Source of the DNA: Tragulus kanchil
Taxonomy: Eukaryota > Chordata > Mammalia > Artiodactyla > Tragulidae
Reading direction: 5' to 3'
NCBI GenBank assembly: GCA_022376925.1
Contig: JAIOJX010000025.1
Span: forward strand, 93,771,608 to 93,835,607
Length of the DNA: 64,000 nucleotides
The position numbers and the translations under genes are program-made. A model generated the notes under the pieces. The model was not told where the DNA came from. It made no database searches and worked only from the letters and a program-made list of their open reading frames with translations. Shown in pieces: positions 23,889 through 36,413 of the stretch (positions within the stretch are counted from its first letter, which is position 1; each line of letters starts with the position of its first letter).

Positions 23889-24222
23889 TTTTTTGTTGTT
23901 GTTGTTTAATATTTATTTATTTATTTATTTTTGGGGGGTGGGGTGGGGAGGGAGGGGAGCAGGCGAGCCACTTCTATTGGTCTTTCATTTGTCCATTTTC
24001 ATTCATCTTTGTTTTTTGGCCAGTGTGGGCCTCCCATCGCGGTGGCCTCTGTTGTCGCAGAGCACCCGCTCTAGGCATATGCACTCCAGAGCCCGGGCTT
24101 GGTAATTGGACACATCGGTCCAGCCGCTCCGCGGCACATGGGATCTTCCCAGGCCAGGGATGGAACCGGCGCCCCTTGCACTGCAAGGCTGTGTCCTTAC
24201 CCACTGGACCACCAGGGAAGCC
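23889..24222 (-). mobile_element. CHR-1-related tRNA-Glu SINE, long form
   Basis: Target-site duplication CTGATCATGACTTCT at 23874-23888 and 24223-24237 gives exact borders. On the minus strand: tRNA-Glu head, B box (antisense GGGATGGAACCGG), CHR-1-like middle, family 3' part, then a C-rich extension (GTGGCTCGCCTGCTCCCC...) and an AAATAAATAAATAAATATT tail. The TCTTT seen in other long copies is altered here. Confidence 0.93.
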
Positions 24223-24980
24223 CTGATCATGACTTCTGCAAACTTTCCTCAGCCTCACTTCCAGACTGTCTTTCTCTACCAAGTGATCAAAGCAAAGATA
24301 AAATTTACCTGCATGTTTCCTCCTTCAACTCCTTTTTTCCTGCCTTTCTCTGGGAGTAAACCTCAGGCCCAGCAAGGTTTTTCTGATTTTTTTTTTTATA
24401 AAGGTTTGGCCATGTCCAGCAGATCTAGTTACTTCAGTCAAAGGAATTTTGGATAGACTTCTTAGGACTATGACATTTGGAGAAATCTGTAGTCCACTGG
24501 AGGTCTGAGAATGTGTATGTTGGCTGGTGACCTTTTGGCCCACGTTTTGTTGAACTTGACAAGTGATATTCATATTTGGCTGTCTAGTTATGTCCCTTTC
24601 TTACTCAAGGTGAAGCTTTCTTTTCTTTTTCATTATTTTTATGATAGATTTCAAAAAAGAGCCTAAATGAAAGTGACCCCCACTTTTTTGGTCAAACTGG
24701 AAGGTCAAAGCTGTATTTCTGAATAATTGGGTTAAAACAATCACATCTTTGAAGTAGACATCTAGTAATAAGGGCATAGGAATGGGAAAATAATGAACTA
24801 TTTTAAGAACAGAATGGATTTGGTCTAAGCTCTACTTTGGATCTTTATCTCTTTGACATGAGTAGGAAGTGGATGTGGCTTGGTAAATCATTTTTGTAAT
24901 AAGCTAATGAGTGCAGTCACCTAATATCTGTTTTTGCTCAGCTGACTCTGATCAGAGCTGTAAAGCTGATCATGACTTCT

Positions 24981-25314
24981 TTTTTTGTTGTTGTTGTTTA
25001 ATATTTATTTATTTATTTATTTTTGGGGGGTGGGGTGGGGAGGGAGGGGAGCAGGCGAGCCACTTCTATTGGTCTTTCATTTGTCCATTTTCATTCATCT
25101 TTGTTTTTTGGCCAGTGTGGGCCTCCCATCGCGGTGGCCTCTGTTGTCGCAGAGCACCCGCTCTAGGCATATGCACTCCAGAGCCCGGGCTTGGTAATTG
25201 GACACATCGGTCCAGCCGCTCCGCGGCACATGGGATCTTCCCAGGCCAGGGATGGAACCGGCGCCCCTTGCACTGCAAGGCTGTGTCCTTACCCACTGGA
25301 CCACCAGGGAAGCC
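24981..25314 (-). mobile_element. Long-form SINE, second printed copy
   Basis: Same insertion as 23889-24222 with the same target-site duplication, repeated by duplication 9. Confidence 0.93.
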
Positions 25315-25873
25315 CTGATCATGACTTCTGCAAACTTTCCTCAGCCTCACTTCCAGACTGTCTTTCTCTACCAAGTGATCAAAGCAAAGATAAAATTTAC
25401 CTGCATGTTTCCTCCTTCAACTCCTTTTTTCCTGCCTTTCTCTGGGAGTAAACCTCAGGCCCAGCAAGGTTTTTCTGATTTTTTTTTTTATAAAGGTTTG
25501 GCCATGTCCAGCAGATCTAGTTACTTCAGTCAAAGGAATTTTGGATAGACTTCTTAGGACTATGACATTTGGAGAAATCTGTAGTCCACTGGAGGTCTGA
25601 GAATGTGTATGTTGGCTGGTGACCTTTTGGCCCACGTTTTGTTGAACTTGACAAGTGATATTCATATTTGGCTGTCTAGTTATGTCCCTTTCTTACTCAA
25701 GGTGAAGCTTTCTTTTCTTTTTCATTATTTTTATGATAGATTTCAAAAAAGAGCCTAAATGAAAGTGACCCCCACTTTTTTGGTCAAACTGGAAGGTCAA
25801 AGCTGTATTTCTGAATAATTGGGTTAAAACAATCACATCTTTGAAGTAGACATCTAGTAGCCATAGTTTATAA

Positions 25874-25947
25874 GGGCTTCCCTGGTGGTTCAGTGTAGAG
25901 AACCTGCCTTCTTTACACTGAAGAAAGAGACACAGATTTGATTCCTG
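25874..25947 (+). mobile_element. Truncated Bov-tA SINE (tRNA head only)
   Basis: Reads GGGCTTCCCTGGTGGTTCAG through TTTGATTCCTGG, the tRNA-Glu head and B box of Bov-tA, then stops where duplication 10 begins. The body of the element is absent. Confidence 0.75.
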
Positions 25948-28167
25948 GTTTAATTTCTGTAGCTTCAGAATAATTTTAGAGTTGTCTTATAAGATGATTT
26001 AAACCCAGACTGGAATGAAGCTTTTCCATTATGTACCCTCAAAAAATAACTTAATCACCTAGACATTTATATAGACAAAATTTGGTGGCAAAAAATATGG
26101 TCAAAATCATGGACTGTGAAATCTAAGCTGCTTTCATTAAATAATCAGCAGGTGCCTACCATGTGCAAAGCATTGTTCTGGAAACAGGTACTGTATCAGT
26201 GAGTGAGAGACAAAAGTCTCTGCCCTTCAAAAGCTTATATTCTAATGAGGATACAGTAAACAACAGGCAAAAAAAATTAAGGAAATGTGTAGTTTGTCAG
26301 ATAATGATATATCTGTGGGGGAAAAAGCAGGGAAGAAGAGAGGTAGTGCTGGTGAGGTAGGGGACTGTTCGCTCACTGAAATAGGATGGTCAACATGTTT
26401 CCTTGACAAGGGAACATTTGGGCAGAGACTTGGAGGAGAAGGAGCAAACCATGAAAACCCTTGAGAGCAGAGTACTGCCTGCAGAAATAAGAGCTGTACA
26501 GTGTGCATGCACTATGTGCTGAACAGAGTTGAGAAGACTGATGTGGTTGGATTACAGTGAGCAAGGGACAAAGTGAAAAGAAATGAGATCACATAGGCAA
26601 CAAGGGACCAGATAGTGTATGTTTTTACAGTTCATTATTAGGACATTGGCCTTTATTCTAACAGTGTTTTAATAGTACTGAACAGACAGTAGGACTTCTC
26701 TGTTCCAAGGATCACTCTTAACTGCTCGGCCAAGAATATACTGTTGAGAGGGGCAGGCAGAAGCAGGGAGACCCACTGGGAGTTAATTACAATAGTCACA
26801 TTAACTAGCGGTGGTAGCTTAGACCCAGGTAGTAGCAGTGTGGGTGGGGAGAGGAGCTGAAAGGTAAGTTAGGATGTAAAGAACACTATAGGAGGTGGTG
26901 GAGACTCCAGTTAGGCTGGAGAATGTTTGAGATGAGAGTAAGCAAGCAACCTAGAAGAGTAGGAGACTGGACAGAGTGAGTGTTTGCGTTAGTTGTTTTG
27001 GAGATGGAGTGATCTGGAGGTATGATAAGGTTTAAGTTGTGCGGGTTAGGAAAGGACATGGAGAAGGAGGATGTTTAATTTCTGTAGCTTCAGAATAATT
27101 TTAGAGTTGTCTTATAAGATGATTTAAACCCAGACTGGAATGAAGCTTTTCCATTATGTACCCTCAAAAAATAACTTAATCACCTAGACATTTATATAGA
27201 CAAAATTTGGTGGCAAAAAATATGGTCAAAATCATGGACTGTGAAATCTAAGCTGCTTTCATTAAATAATCAGCAGGTGCCTACCATGTGCAAAGCATTG
27301 TTCTGGAAACAGGTACTGTATCAGTGAGTGAGAGACAAAAGTCTCTGCCCTTCAAAAGCTTATATTCTAATGAGGATACAGTAAACAACAGGCAAAAAAA
27401 ATTAAGGAAATGTGTAGTTTGTCAGATAATGATATATCTGTGGGGGAAAAAGCAGGGAAGAAGAGAGGTAGTGCTGGTGAGGTAGGGGACTGTTCGCTCA
27501 CTGAAATAGGATGGTCAACATGTTTCCTTGACAAGGGAACATTTGGGCAGAGACTTGGAGGAGAAGGAGCAAACCATGAAAACCCTTGAGAGCAGAGTAC
27601 TGCCTGCAGAAATAAGAGCTGTACAGTGTGCATGCACTATGTGCTGAACAGAGTTGAGAAGACTGATGTGGTTGGATTACAGTGAGCAAGGGACAAAGTG
27701 AAAAGAAATGAGATCACATAGGCAACAAGGGACCAGATAGTGTATGTTTTTACAGTTCATTATTAGGACATTGGCCTTTATTCTAACAGTGTTTTAATAG
27801 TACTGAACAGACAGTAGGACTTCTCTGTTCCAAGGATCACTCTTAACTGCTCGGCCAAGAATATACTGTTGAGAGGGGCAGGCAGAAGCAGGGAGACCCA
27901 CTGGGAGTTAATTACAATAGTCACATTAACTAGCGGTGGTAGCTTAGACCCAGGTAGTAGCAGTGTGGGTGGGGAGAGGAGCTGAAAGGTAAGTTAGGAT
28001 GTAAAGAACACTATAGGAGGTGGTGGAGACTCCAGTTAGGCTGGAGAATGTTTGAGATGAGAGTAAGCAAGCAACCTAGAAGAGTAGGAGACTGGACAGA
28101 GTGAGTGTTTGCGTTAGTTGTTTTGGAGATGGAGTGATCTGGAGGTATGATAAGGTTTAAGTTGTGC
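25948..28167. repeat. Tandem duplication 10 (25948-27042 and 27073-28167)
   Basis: Offset exactly 1125. The 30-base joint (27043-27072, GGGTTAGGAAAGGACATGGA...) matches neither neighbour well. The end of this unit is also the start of duplication 11. Confidence 0.97.
26150..27042 (+). mobile_element. Ancient long interspersed repeat, class not assigned
   Basis: Shows the order of a long purine-rich mammalian repeat: GTGCCTACCATGTGCAAAGC, GCCCTTCAAAAGCTTATATTC, GAACATTTGGGCAGAGACTTGG, GGCCTTTATTCTAACAGTG, GGCAGAAGCAGGGAGACCC, AATTACAATAGTCAC. I know this consensus by sight but cannot name its Repbase family. Printed again at 27275-28167 by duplication 10. Confidence 0.5.
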
Positions 28168-30152
28168 TTATAAGAATGAGTAACTGGCAGGGAGGAAAAG
28201 AGATCATTGGGAAGGAGATGGTAGGGATGATGAAGCTGATAGTTTTTCCATATTGATGTTGTGTTTTCCCAGGAGGATGGCAGATACTGAGGTGGACAGG
28301 AAAGCTGTGACTTTGGTCTGCCTAGTACTGCCATATTATTTGTATCTTTTGTGCATATATAATAAGTATATATATATTTGATAGGGTTAATGTTGAGCCT
28401 CATATATGTGCATTCACAAAGTAATGTCATTAATATGTTACTACATATCTCTCGATGTAGTTAAATGAGTCTCACTCTATTCCAAATAAGCATCTTGTGA
28501 GGCTGTCTTTATTAGATGGTGTTGCTATTGCTTACTATGTCTTTGGGAATTTATTTTAATATAGTCTTCAAATATATGTCATTCATGTGTCATGTTTTTG
28601 TTTGTATTAGCGGACTGAGAAATCCTTGTACTTTAATATTTATCTGATTATGGATAATAGACGGGAGTCATTTTGAGCGACAGCAGATCACTAAGTTGGG
28701 GATTAGTGACTAAATAAAAATTTTTGGTTTCAGAACTGAAATCTGGCTATAAATTTTATGTTCATTTTCCTTTGTGACTCAGACTCTTAAAACAGTTATT
28801 TAAAATATTGTGAGCAAAAGGAAAATCTTAGAACAGTCTTCCAATGTGATTAGTTCAAGAGTCATGCTCACTTATCAATATATGTTTTGGCTATTTGATT
28901 ACAAAGTTTATTCCTGTAGAGTCATTTCTCATGTAAACTGATATATCTCATAAATGTCTTAGAATATTTCCTGTGTGTTTTCATTCTCAAAAACATTGCA
29001 TTTCTCCAATTTTAATTTAGAGATATAATCTAAAATTAGCTTCAACACATGATATAAATGCTAGAGTGGTTGGGAGAGGAGCTGAAAGGTAAGTTAGGAT
29101 GTAAAGAACACTATAGGAGGTGGTGGAGACTCCAGTTAGGCTGGAGAATGTTTGAGATGAGAGTAAGCAAGCAACCTAGAAGAGTAGGAGACTGGACAGA
29201 GTGAGTGTTTGCGTTAGTTGTTTTGGAGATGGAGTGATCTGGAGGTATGATAAGGTTTAAGTTGTGCTTATAAGAATGAGTAACTGGCAGGGAGGAAAAG
29301 AGATCATTGGGAAGGAGATGGTAGGGATGATGAAGCTGATAGTTTTTCCATATTGATGTTGTGTTTTCCCAGGAGGATGGCAGATACTGAGGTGGACAGG
29401 AAAGCTGTGACTTTGGTCTGCCTAGTACTGCCATATTATTTGTATCTTTTGTGCATATATAATAAGTATATATATATTTGATAGGGTTAATGTTGAGCCT
29501 CATATATGTGCATTCACAAAGTAATGTCATTAATATGTTACTACATATCTCTCGATGTAGTTAAATGAGTCTCACTCTATTCCAAATAAGCATCTTGTGA
29601 GGCTGTCTTTATTAGATGGTGTTGCTATTGCTTACTATGTCTTTGGGAATTTATTTTAATATAGTCTTCAAATATATGTCATTCATGTGTCATGTTTTTG
29701 TTTGTATTAGCGGACTGAGAAATCCTTGTACTTTAATATTTATCTGATTATGGATAATAGACGGGAGTCATTTTGAGCGACAGCAGATCACTAAGTTGGG
29801 GATTAGTGACTAAATAAAAATTTTTGGTTTCAGAACTGAAATCTGGCTATAAATTTTATGTTCATTTTCCTTTGTGACTCAGACTCTTAAAACAGTTATT
29901 TAAAATATTGTGAGCAAAAGGAAAATCTTAGAACAGTCTTCCAATGTGATTAGTTCAAGAGTCATGCTCACTTATCAATATATGTTTTGGCTATTTGATT
30001 ACAAAGTTTATTCCTGTAGAGTCATTTCTCATGTAAACTGATATATCTCATAAATGTCTTAGAATATTTCCTGTGTGTTTTTCATTCTCAAAAACATTGC
30101 ATTTCTCCAATTTTAATTTAGAGATATAATCTAAAATTAGCTTCAACACATG
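27972..30152. repeat. Tandem duplication 11 (27972-29051 and 29072-30152)
   Basis: Offset 1100, becoming 1101 after one extra T near 30080. The joint of 20 bases (ATATAAATGCTAGAGTGGTT) matches neither copy. The part 27972-28167 also occurs at 26847-27042, so it is printed three times. Confidence 0.97.
28168..29051. other. No recognised gene
   Basis: AT-rich sequence with a short TATATATA tract near 28370. A 139-codon minus-strand frame (28011-28430) runs from the ancient repeat into unique sequence and has no splice or family support. Printed again at 29268-30152. Confidence 0.5.
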
Positions 30153-31120
30153 TTTGCTCACTTTTTCTTTTTTTTAATTTAATGCCTACTCTGTGTAAAG
30201 ATAAGTGCTATGCCTCTTCAGAAAACAAATAAAACATGTTTCTGTCCTGAAAGGAATTTGCAGTCTACAACACACAGATGAATTCAGTGTAGGTACAGAG
30301 GAGTGAAAAGAAGGGGACTTTGTGCCAGACAGTACTGGTTTCTTCTGTACATATGATTTCATTTACTTCTTAAAGTAATCCTGCAAAGCAAGGGATCTTA
30401 ATTCTGTTTTGCAGAGAGGAAATCTAAAGAGTAGATTATTCAAAGTCAACAGCAATCAATGACAGCTGGGTTTTGAACTCAATGTACTGATTATAGGCAA
30501 AGTACAGAAATAATCAAAATTATAGTTTTTAATTGGAATATCAGTATGATGAACATTTATACATTATTCATTCTATACCTACTGTAGCAATTTAATGTTA
30601 GGGAAGGACTTGAATTCTGTTTGTCTGACTCTAGTTCTACATATATTTACTACTCCTAGCTTTCTCTATAGCCCTTCAAGAATACTCCAAATGAGTAGCT
30701 GTGGAGTCATAATAGGTAAAAAAAAAAAAAAAAAAGGTATTTTGGTTTTTATGTTGTTATTTGATATTTTGTGATTTAACTGTGTTTATATCTTTGTGTA
30801 AGTGAACTCCCATTGTGTGGATGACCTACCATAATCTGTAGGTTATCATTCTGAGCAGCTAGGAACTCAGAGGTTGCACTAAATTCATTTGCTCTTCAGA
30901 TCAAATCTTTCTTTCGATCGTGAGCTATGCCTTTTCAATTGGTTGCAAGTTTGAAGGTTAAAAAATATTCACTGATGGCTTAATAAAAGCAGAGGTAAAA
31001 TAGCATGACAGAATGTTGCTTGTTTGCACGACTCAAATAGGCATTTTCCAGGAGTGGAAGCTGATTAGATTATCAATAAGCATTAAGTAATAAAAACAGT
31101 TTTAAAAGTTATTATTTAGC
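30153..31120. other. Unrecognised; MIR/L2-like piece at 30355-30500 and an A run
   Basis: TTACTTCTTAAAGTAATCCTGCAAAGC through GCTGGGTTTTGAACTCA has the antisense layout of a MIR/L2 relic. A run of about 18 A follows 30719. No gene is seen. Confidence 0.45.
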
Positions 31121-33378
31121 TTGGCATACATTTATGGCCTCAGTTTTTAGGTCACAGTCACGTATTTACAATTCTGACTATTAATTTCTTCTCCCCAGAC
31201 ATTTTGATTTGTGGAGTGCTTACAGATTAACATTAGAAGGTCATGTCTGCTCAGAAATCACTGGAAATGATTAGATGTACATGTGCCAGGTGTTGAATTC
31301 CCTCTTTCCTATTGGGAGGAATGTTTAACAGAAGATAGACTATTGCTTTTGCTTATGAAAACACTGTTACACTGTGTAATCTTTAAGCTAGTTACAGCGA
31401 GATGGCAGCACTTGGCACGGACACCTCAGAAGTTCCCTACTTTAAATCATTATATTGTGTACATTTGGCTAATAAGGGCACTCAAAAATAGCATGATAAT
31501 ATTTGAAGATTTTCAAAGATTACTTATATTTGCTTTAGAACTCAATTTCTGCTGTTTTCTTCAGTTGACCTCCTGGGGATAGAAATTACCCTTCTGTGGG
31601 CCAGAAGTGCCTCAAAAGTAATATACCTCCAGGAGCAACCCTTAGCCAATGACTGAGGAATATGGGGAATAAATTCCCAACCCTTACTCTGGTGGGAATA
31701 ATTCTGGGGTGTGTATTTTATAGAGTTTTCTAGAGCTTATCCCCAGGTGGAAGCTGCAAAACCATTGAAAAAGCTCTAACAGGTTAATGACACCCCTTAT
31801 GATCTTCTCCCTCCATTATTGTGCCGTTTCCCTGCTGAACTGCCCAAATCAACTACTTGCCCTTAATATTTTTTGCAGGATCTACTTCTGGTTGGGTGAG
31901 TGGAGATCCAACTAAGACATCTCAAATTCTCCTTCCTCTAGGAAGTCCTCTCTCATTCTCCAGTACAGTTAATCCCCATCTCCTCTGCTGTCTTAGGGTG
32001 CTCTCGCCTGTGAGAATGCATGTCACATTCTGACAGTGAAAGTTAGTTTTTTCTCTTTTATTGCATTATAGCTTAAGCTCATATGTATTTGTACACTGTG
32101 TTTTCTCTAAAAGTTGTGGAGTAAATCATACATTCCAGTGTCATCCAGAGCACTTATTCTAGTCCCTTATATTTACTTGAAACTAGCCATTGAATTGTAC
32201 CATGTGTGTGTAAATACATGTTGACTCAAATGTATTTCAGGAAAGTTTACTTGGCATACATTTATGGCCTCAGTTTTTAGGTCACAGTCACGTATTTACA
32301 ATTCTGACTATTAATTTCTTCTCCCCAGACATTTTGATTTGTGGAGTGCTTACAGATTAACATTAGAAGGTCATGTCTGCTCAGAAATCACTGGAAATGA
32401 TTAGATGTACATGTGCCAGGTGTTGAATTCCCTCTTTCCTATTGGGAGGAATGTTTAACAGAAGATAGACTATTGCTTTTGCTTATGAAAACACTGTTAC
32501 ACTGTGTAATCTTTAAGCTAGTTACAGCGAGATGGCAGCACTTGGCACGGACACCTCAGAAGTTCCCTACTTTAAATCATTATATTGTGTACATTTGGCT
32601 AATAAGGGCACTCAAAAATAGCATGATAATATTTGAAGATTTTCAAAGATTACTTATATTTGCTTTAGAACTCAATTTCTGCTGTTTTCTTCAGTTGACC
32701 TCCTGGGGATAGAAATTACCCTTCTGTGGGCCAGAAGTGCCTCAAAAGTAATATACCTCCAGGAGCAACCCTTAGCCAATGACTGAGGAATATGGGGGAA
32801 TAAATTCCCAACCCCTTACTCTGGTGGGAATAATTCTGGGGTGTGTATTTTATAGAGTTTTCTAGAGCTTATCCCCAGGTGGAAGCTGCAAAACCATTGA
32901 AAAAGCTCTAACAGGTTAATGACACCCCTTATGATCTTCTCCCTCCATTATTGTGCCGTTTCCCTGCTGAACTGCCCAAATCAACTACTTGCCCTTAATA
33001 TTTTTTGCAGGATCTACTTCTGGTTGGGTGAGTGGAGATCCAACTAAGACATCTCAAATTCTCCTTCCTCTAGGAAGTCCTCTCTCATTCTCCAGTACAG
33101 TTAATCCCCATCTCCTCTGCTGTCTTAGGGTGCTCTCGCCTGTGAGAATGCATGTCACATTCTGACAGTGAAAGTTAGTTTTTTCTCTTTTATTGCATTA
33201 TAGCTTAAGCTCATATGTATTTGTACACTGTGTTTTCTCTAAAAGTTGTGGAGTAAATCATACATTCCAGTGTCATCCAGAGCACTTATTCTAGTCCCTT
33301 ATATTTACTTGAAACTAGCCATTGAATTGTACCATGTGTGTGTAAATACATGTTGACTCAAATGTATTTCAGGAAAGT
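31121..33378. repeat. Tandem duplication 12 (31121-32246 and 32251-33378)
   Basis: Offset 1130 rising to 1132 by single-base differences in G and C runs near 31663/32793 and 31680/32811. The joint is TTAC. The unit holds no recognised repeat. Its 99-codon plus-strand frame (31283-31582 and 32413-32712) starts MPGVEFPLSYWEE but has no splice context and I give it no gene status. Confidence 0.97.
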
Positions 33379-34620
33379 CACAAGTAGACAACTCAGCATA
33401 ATGTTGAAAACAATACATGATCAAAATGAGAAATGACCTCAGTTGAATGAAACTAGAAATCAGTAACAGTAACAAAATGAGAAAACTCACAAATACATGT
33501 CAACTATTCTTGAAGAACCATTGAGTCAAAAATAAAAAGGGAGTTTAGAAGGCATCTCAAAAGAAAGAGACAAAAATACAGCGTACTAATACATAGGGAA
33601 TACTACAAAACCAGTATTGAGACAAAAGTTCATAGTTATAAATGCCTCTATTATAAAAAAAAATAAGATTTTTCAAATGACCTAACTTTACAGCTCAAGA
33701 AACAAGAAAAAGAAGAACACACTAAACCCAAAGTTAACAGAAGGAAAGAAAATAATAAAGGTTAGAACAGAAATAAATTTAACACAAAACAGAAGAATAG
33801 TTTTTAAAAAAATCACTGAAAGTTTTTTGAGAAGATTTTTAAAATCAAGAAAATGTTAGCTATATTTACTAAGGAAAGAGAAAACTCACTATCAGAAGTA
33901 GAGATGAGGCATTACAATGGACACATCAGTAATCAAGGGATCATAAGGGGCTATTAGGACCAACAGTATGCCAAAAAATTGGATGACTTAGAAGAACTGA
34001 ATTCCTAGAAGCATATAGCCTACCAAAACTGAATCAAGAAGTCATGGAAAGCCAACACAGATACATAAATAAGTAGATTGAATCAGTAATCAAATACCTT
34101 CCAACAGCAAACATGTACATGAGAAGGTGCTCAGCATCACTAATCCTCAGGGAAATGCAAATCAAAACTGAGATAAGTGTGACATAGACAAATATTGCAT
34201 AATATCACTTATGTATGAAATCTAAAAAAGGTGATGAGAGAGTAGAGAATAGATCAGTGGATGTAGACAGTAGATCAGTGGTTGACAGACCAGCGGAAGA
34301 GGCAATGGAGACGTGTTGTTCAGGGGTACAAAGTTTCAGTTTTGCCAAATAAGTTCTGGAAATCTAATGTGTAGCAATGTGATTATAGTTTAAAATATGT
34401 ATTGTATACTTGAAATTCACTAAAAATATATATATTAAGTGTTCTTATCACAAAAAAGGGAAAAGGTAATTATGTGAGGAATGGATGTGTTAATTAGCTT
34501 GACTTAGTGCTCATTTCACAATGAATATGTATCTTAGGACATTAAATTGCACACCTTTAAATATATACAATTTTTAGTTGTCAGTTGTACCTCACTAAAG
34601 CTGGAAAGTAAAGTAAACAG
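33379..34620 (+). mobile_element. L1 fragment, end of ORF2 and 3' UTR
   Basis: A-rich plus-strand L1: GAAACTAGAAATCAGTAACAG, TCATGGAAAGCCAACACAG, GTGCTCAGCATCACTAATCC, GAAATGCAAATCAAAACTGAG, then the 3' UTR with TCAGTGGTTGACAGACCAG and GATTATAGTTTAAAATATG. Frame is destroyed by deletions. It converges with the minus-strand L1 that starts at about 35264. Confidence 0.7.
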
Positions 34621-35263
34621 AGATGACAGCTAGACTTCCCATAGGACATTACTCTGGGCACCCTGCAGTGTAAAAGCAGAACAGTCTGTTCAAGGAGCTG
34701 CCCTTAGGATAAATTAGCTTCAGCTGTTCTCACATCTTTAGTGTTTCCATTCCTGGTATGACAAGAAATGAATATCTAATTGATACTTGAAAGTATCTTG
34801 GAAGACATGCCTGTTTGTTGATCAGAGAGACACTTTGATTGCAATACTGTGGCCAATAGAAGAAGGATAGTTTCCTGGAACTCTTTCCCTAAAGGAAGGA
34901 GAACAGGTACTGGGCATCCAAAACATCAGTTTGTTTACGTTGGTGCTATTGAGACAGAAGAGATTGAAACACCCATTATATGTTTAGAGTAAGGGATGAG
35001 AAATGAGACAAACATGTTAGTAACTAGCACAACCAACAAGTGATCCAGGCTGTATTGCAGATGGGGAGTAGTAAAACAGGAGATGGGCTGAAGGGCTTTG
35101 GATGATAGGGTAAGGCTATTTGATCTGGTCAATTAAGACTTTTCAAGAAAGGAGTGACCAAGTCATAAGTTAGAAAAATTAATTTAACATTAGTGTGAAG
35201 GTGAAATGAAGGAGAAAAGATTCAGAAAGTTTATAGAATCAGTCTGTTTGATCTTTGAATTAT
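34621..35263. other. Unrecognised; short piece of the ancient long repeat at about 34990-35170
   Basis: TGATCCAGGCTGTATTGCAG, GCTTTGGATGATAGGG and GAAAGGAGTGACCAAGTCA fit the ancient purine-rich repeat described at 26150 in broken order. Nothing else is seen. Confidence 0.35.
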
Positions 35264-36042
35264 TAATATATTTTTAAATTTTATTGATTTACAATGCTAT
35301 TTTAATTTCTGCTATACGGCCAAATGATTTACACTCTTTTCCATTATGCCTTATCACAGATTATTGAATATTTTTTTCTGTGCTATACAGTAGTATCTTG
35401 TTTTTCCATTCTATATGTATAATGCCCCCACAATCTTTCTGCCTTGGCAACCACAGTCTGTTCTCTTTATCTGTGAGTCTGTTTCTATTTCATAGAAAAG
35501 TTTACTTGTGCCTTATTTTAGATTTCACATGAGAGTGATATCTGGTATTTGTCTTTCTCTTTCGCTTAATATAGCAATCTCTAGGTTCATCCACGTTCCT
35601 GCAAATGGCATTTCTTTTTATTGCTGAGTAATATTCCATTAGGCTCCCCTGGTGGCTCAGTTCGAATTGCAGTTTTATTTGGATATATGCCCAGGAGTGG
35701 GATTTCTGGAATATATGGCAACTCTATTTTAGTTTCTTGAGCAACCTCTATACTGTTTTCCATAATAGCTGCACCAACCCACATTCCCCCAACAGTATAG
35801 GAGTGTTCCCTTCTTTCCAGACCCATCTGCCATTTATTATTTGTAGGCTTTTTAATGAAAGACATTCTGATCAGTATGAGACCTTACCTCATTGTAGTTT
35901 TGATTTGCATTTCTCTAATAATTAACAATATTGGGCATCTTTTCATGTACCTGTTGGCCACCTGTATGTCTTCTTTGGAGACATGTCTGTTTAGATCTTC
36001 TGCCAGTTTTTTTACTGGATTGTTTAGGTTTTTTGTTCCATT

Positions 36043-36245
36043 GGGCTTCCTCAATGACTCAGGTAAAGAATCTACCTGCAGTGCAGCAGACATGGGTTCA
36101 ATTCCTGGGTTGGGAAGATCCCTTAGAGGAGGGCATGGCAACCTCCTCCAATATTCTTGCCAGGAAAATCCCTTAGACAGAGGACCTTGGCAGGCTACAG
36201 TCCATGGCTGCAAAGAGTCATATATGACTGAAACAACTGAGCAGG
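36043..36245 (+). mobile_element. Bov-tA SINE in L1
   Basis: Complete-looking plus-strand Bov-tA: GGGCTTCCTCAATGACTCAG, GTTCAATTCCTGGGTTGGGA, CCTCCAATATTCTTGCC, CTACAGTCCATGGCTGCAAA, TATGACTGAAACAACTGAGC. Its insertion into the L1 is clear because L1 sequence resumes after it. Confidence 0.88.
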
Positions 36246-36413
36246 AGTATGACAGAGAGCTGTATGAGTTGTTTCTATATTTTGAAAATTAACCACTGTC
36301 AGTCACATTATTTGCAAATATCTACTCCCAGTCCGTAGGTTGTCTTTTTTGTTGTTTATGGTTTCCTTTGCTGTACAAAAGCTTATAAATTTGATTAGGT
36401 CCCACTGGTTTTT

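Larger units (their letters stand above)
23682..25859. repeat. Tandem duplication 9 (23682-24767 and 24774-25859)
   Basis: Offset exactly 1092 over the whole 1086 bases, including a complete long-form SINE; I noticed no mismatch. The joint is six bases (ATAAGG). Confidence 0.97.

Noticed and set aside
23819..24456. Open frames of 70-135 codons over the SINEs, recurring across the window with similar sequence
   Set aside because: They are translations of the same tRNA-Glu SINE in different frames. They recur because the SINE recurs, not because of a protein family.
28011..28430. 139-codon minus-strand frame, printed twice
   Set aside because: It spans the end of an ancient repeat and AT-rich unique sequence. 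No start or splice context, and the composition is ordinary for chance frames.
31283..31582. 99-codon plus-strand frame printed identically at 32413
   Set aside because: Identity of the copies comes from duplication 12 and is not conservation. No splice sites frame it and no family is recognised.
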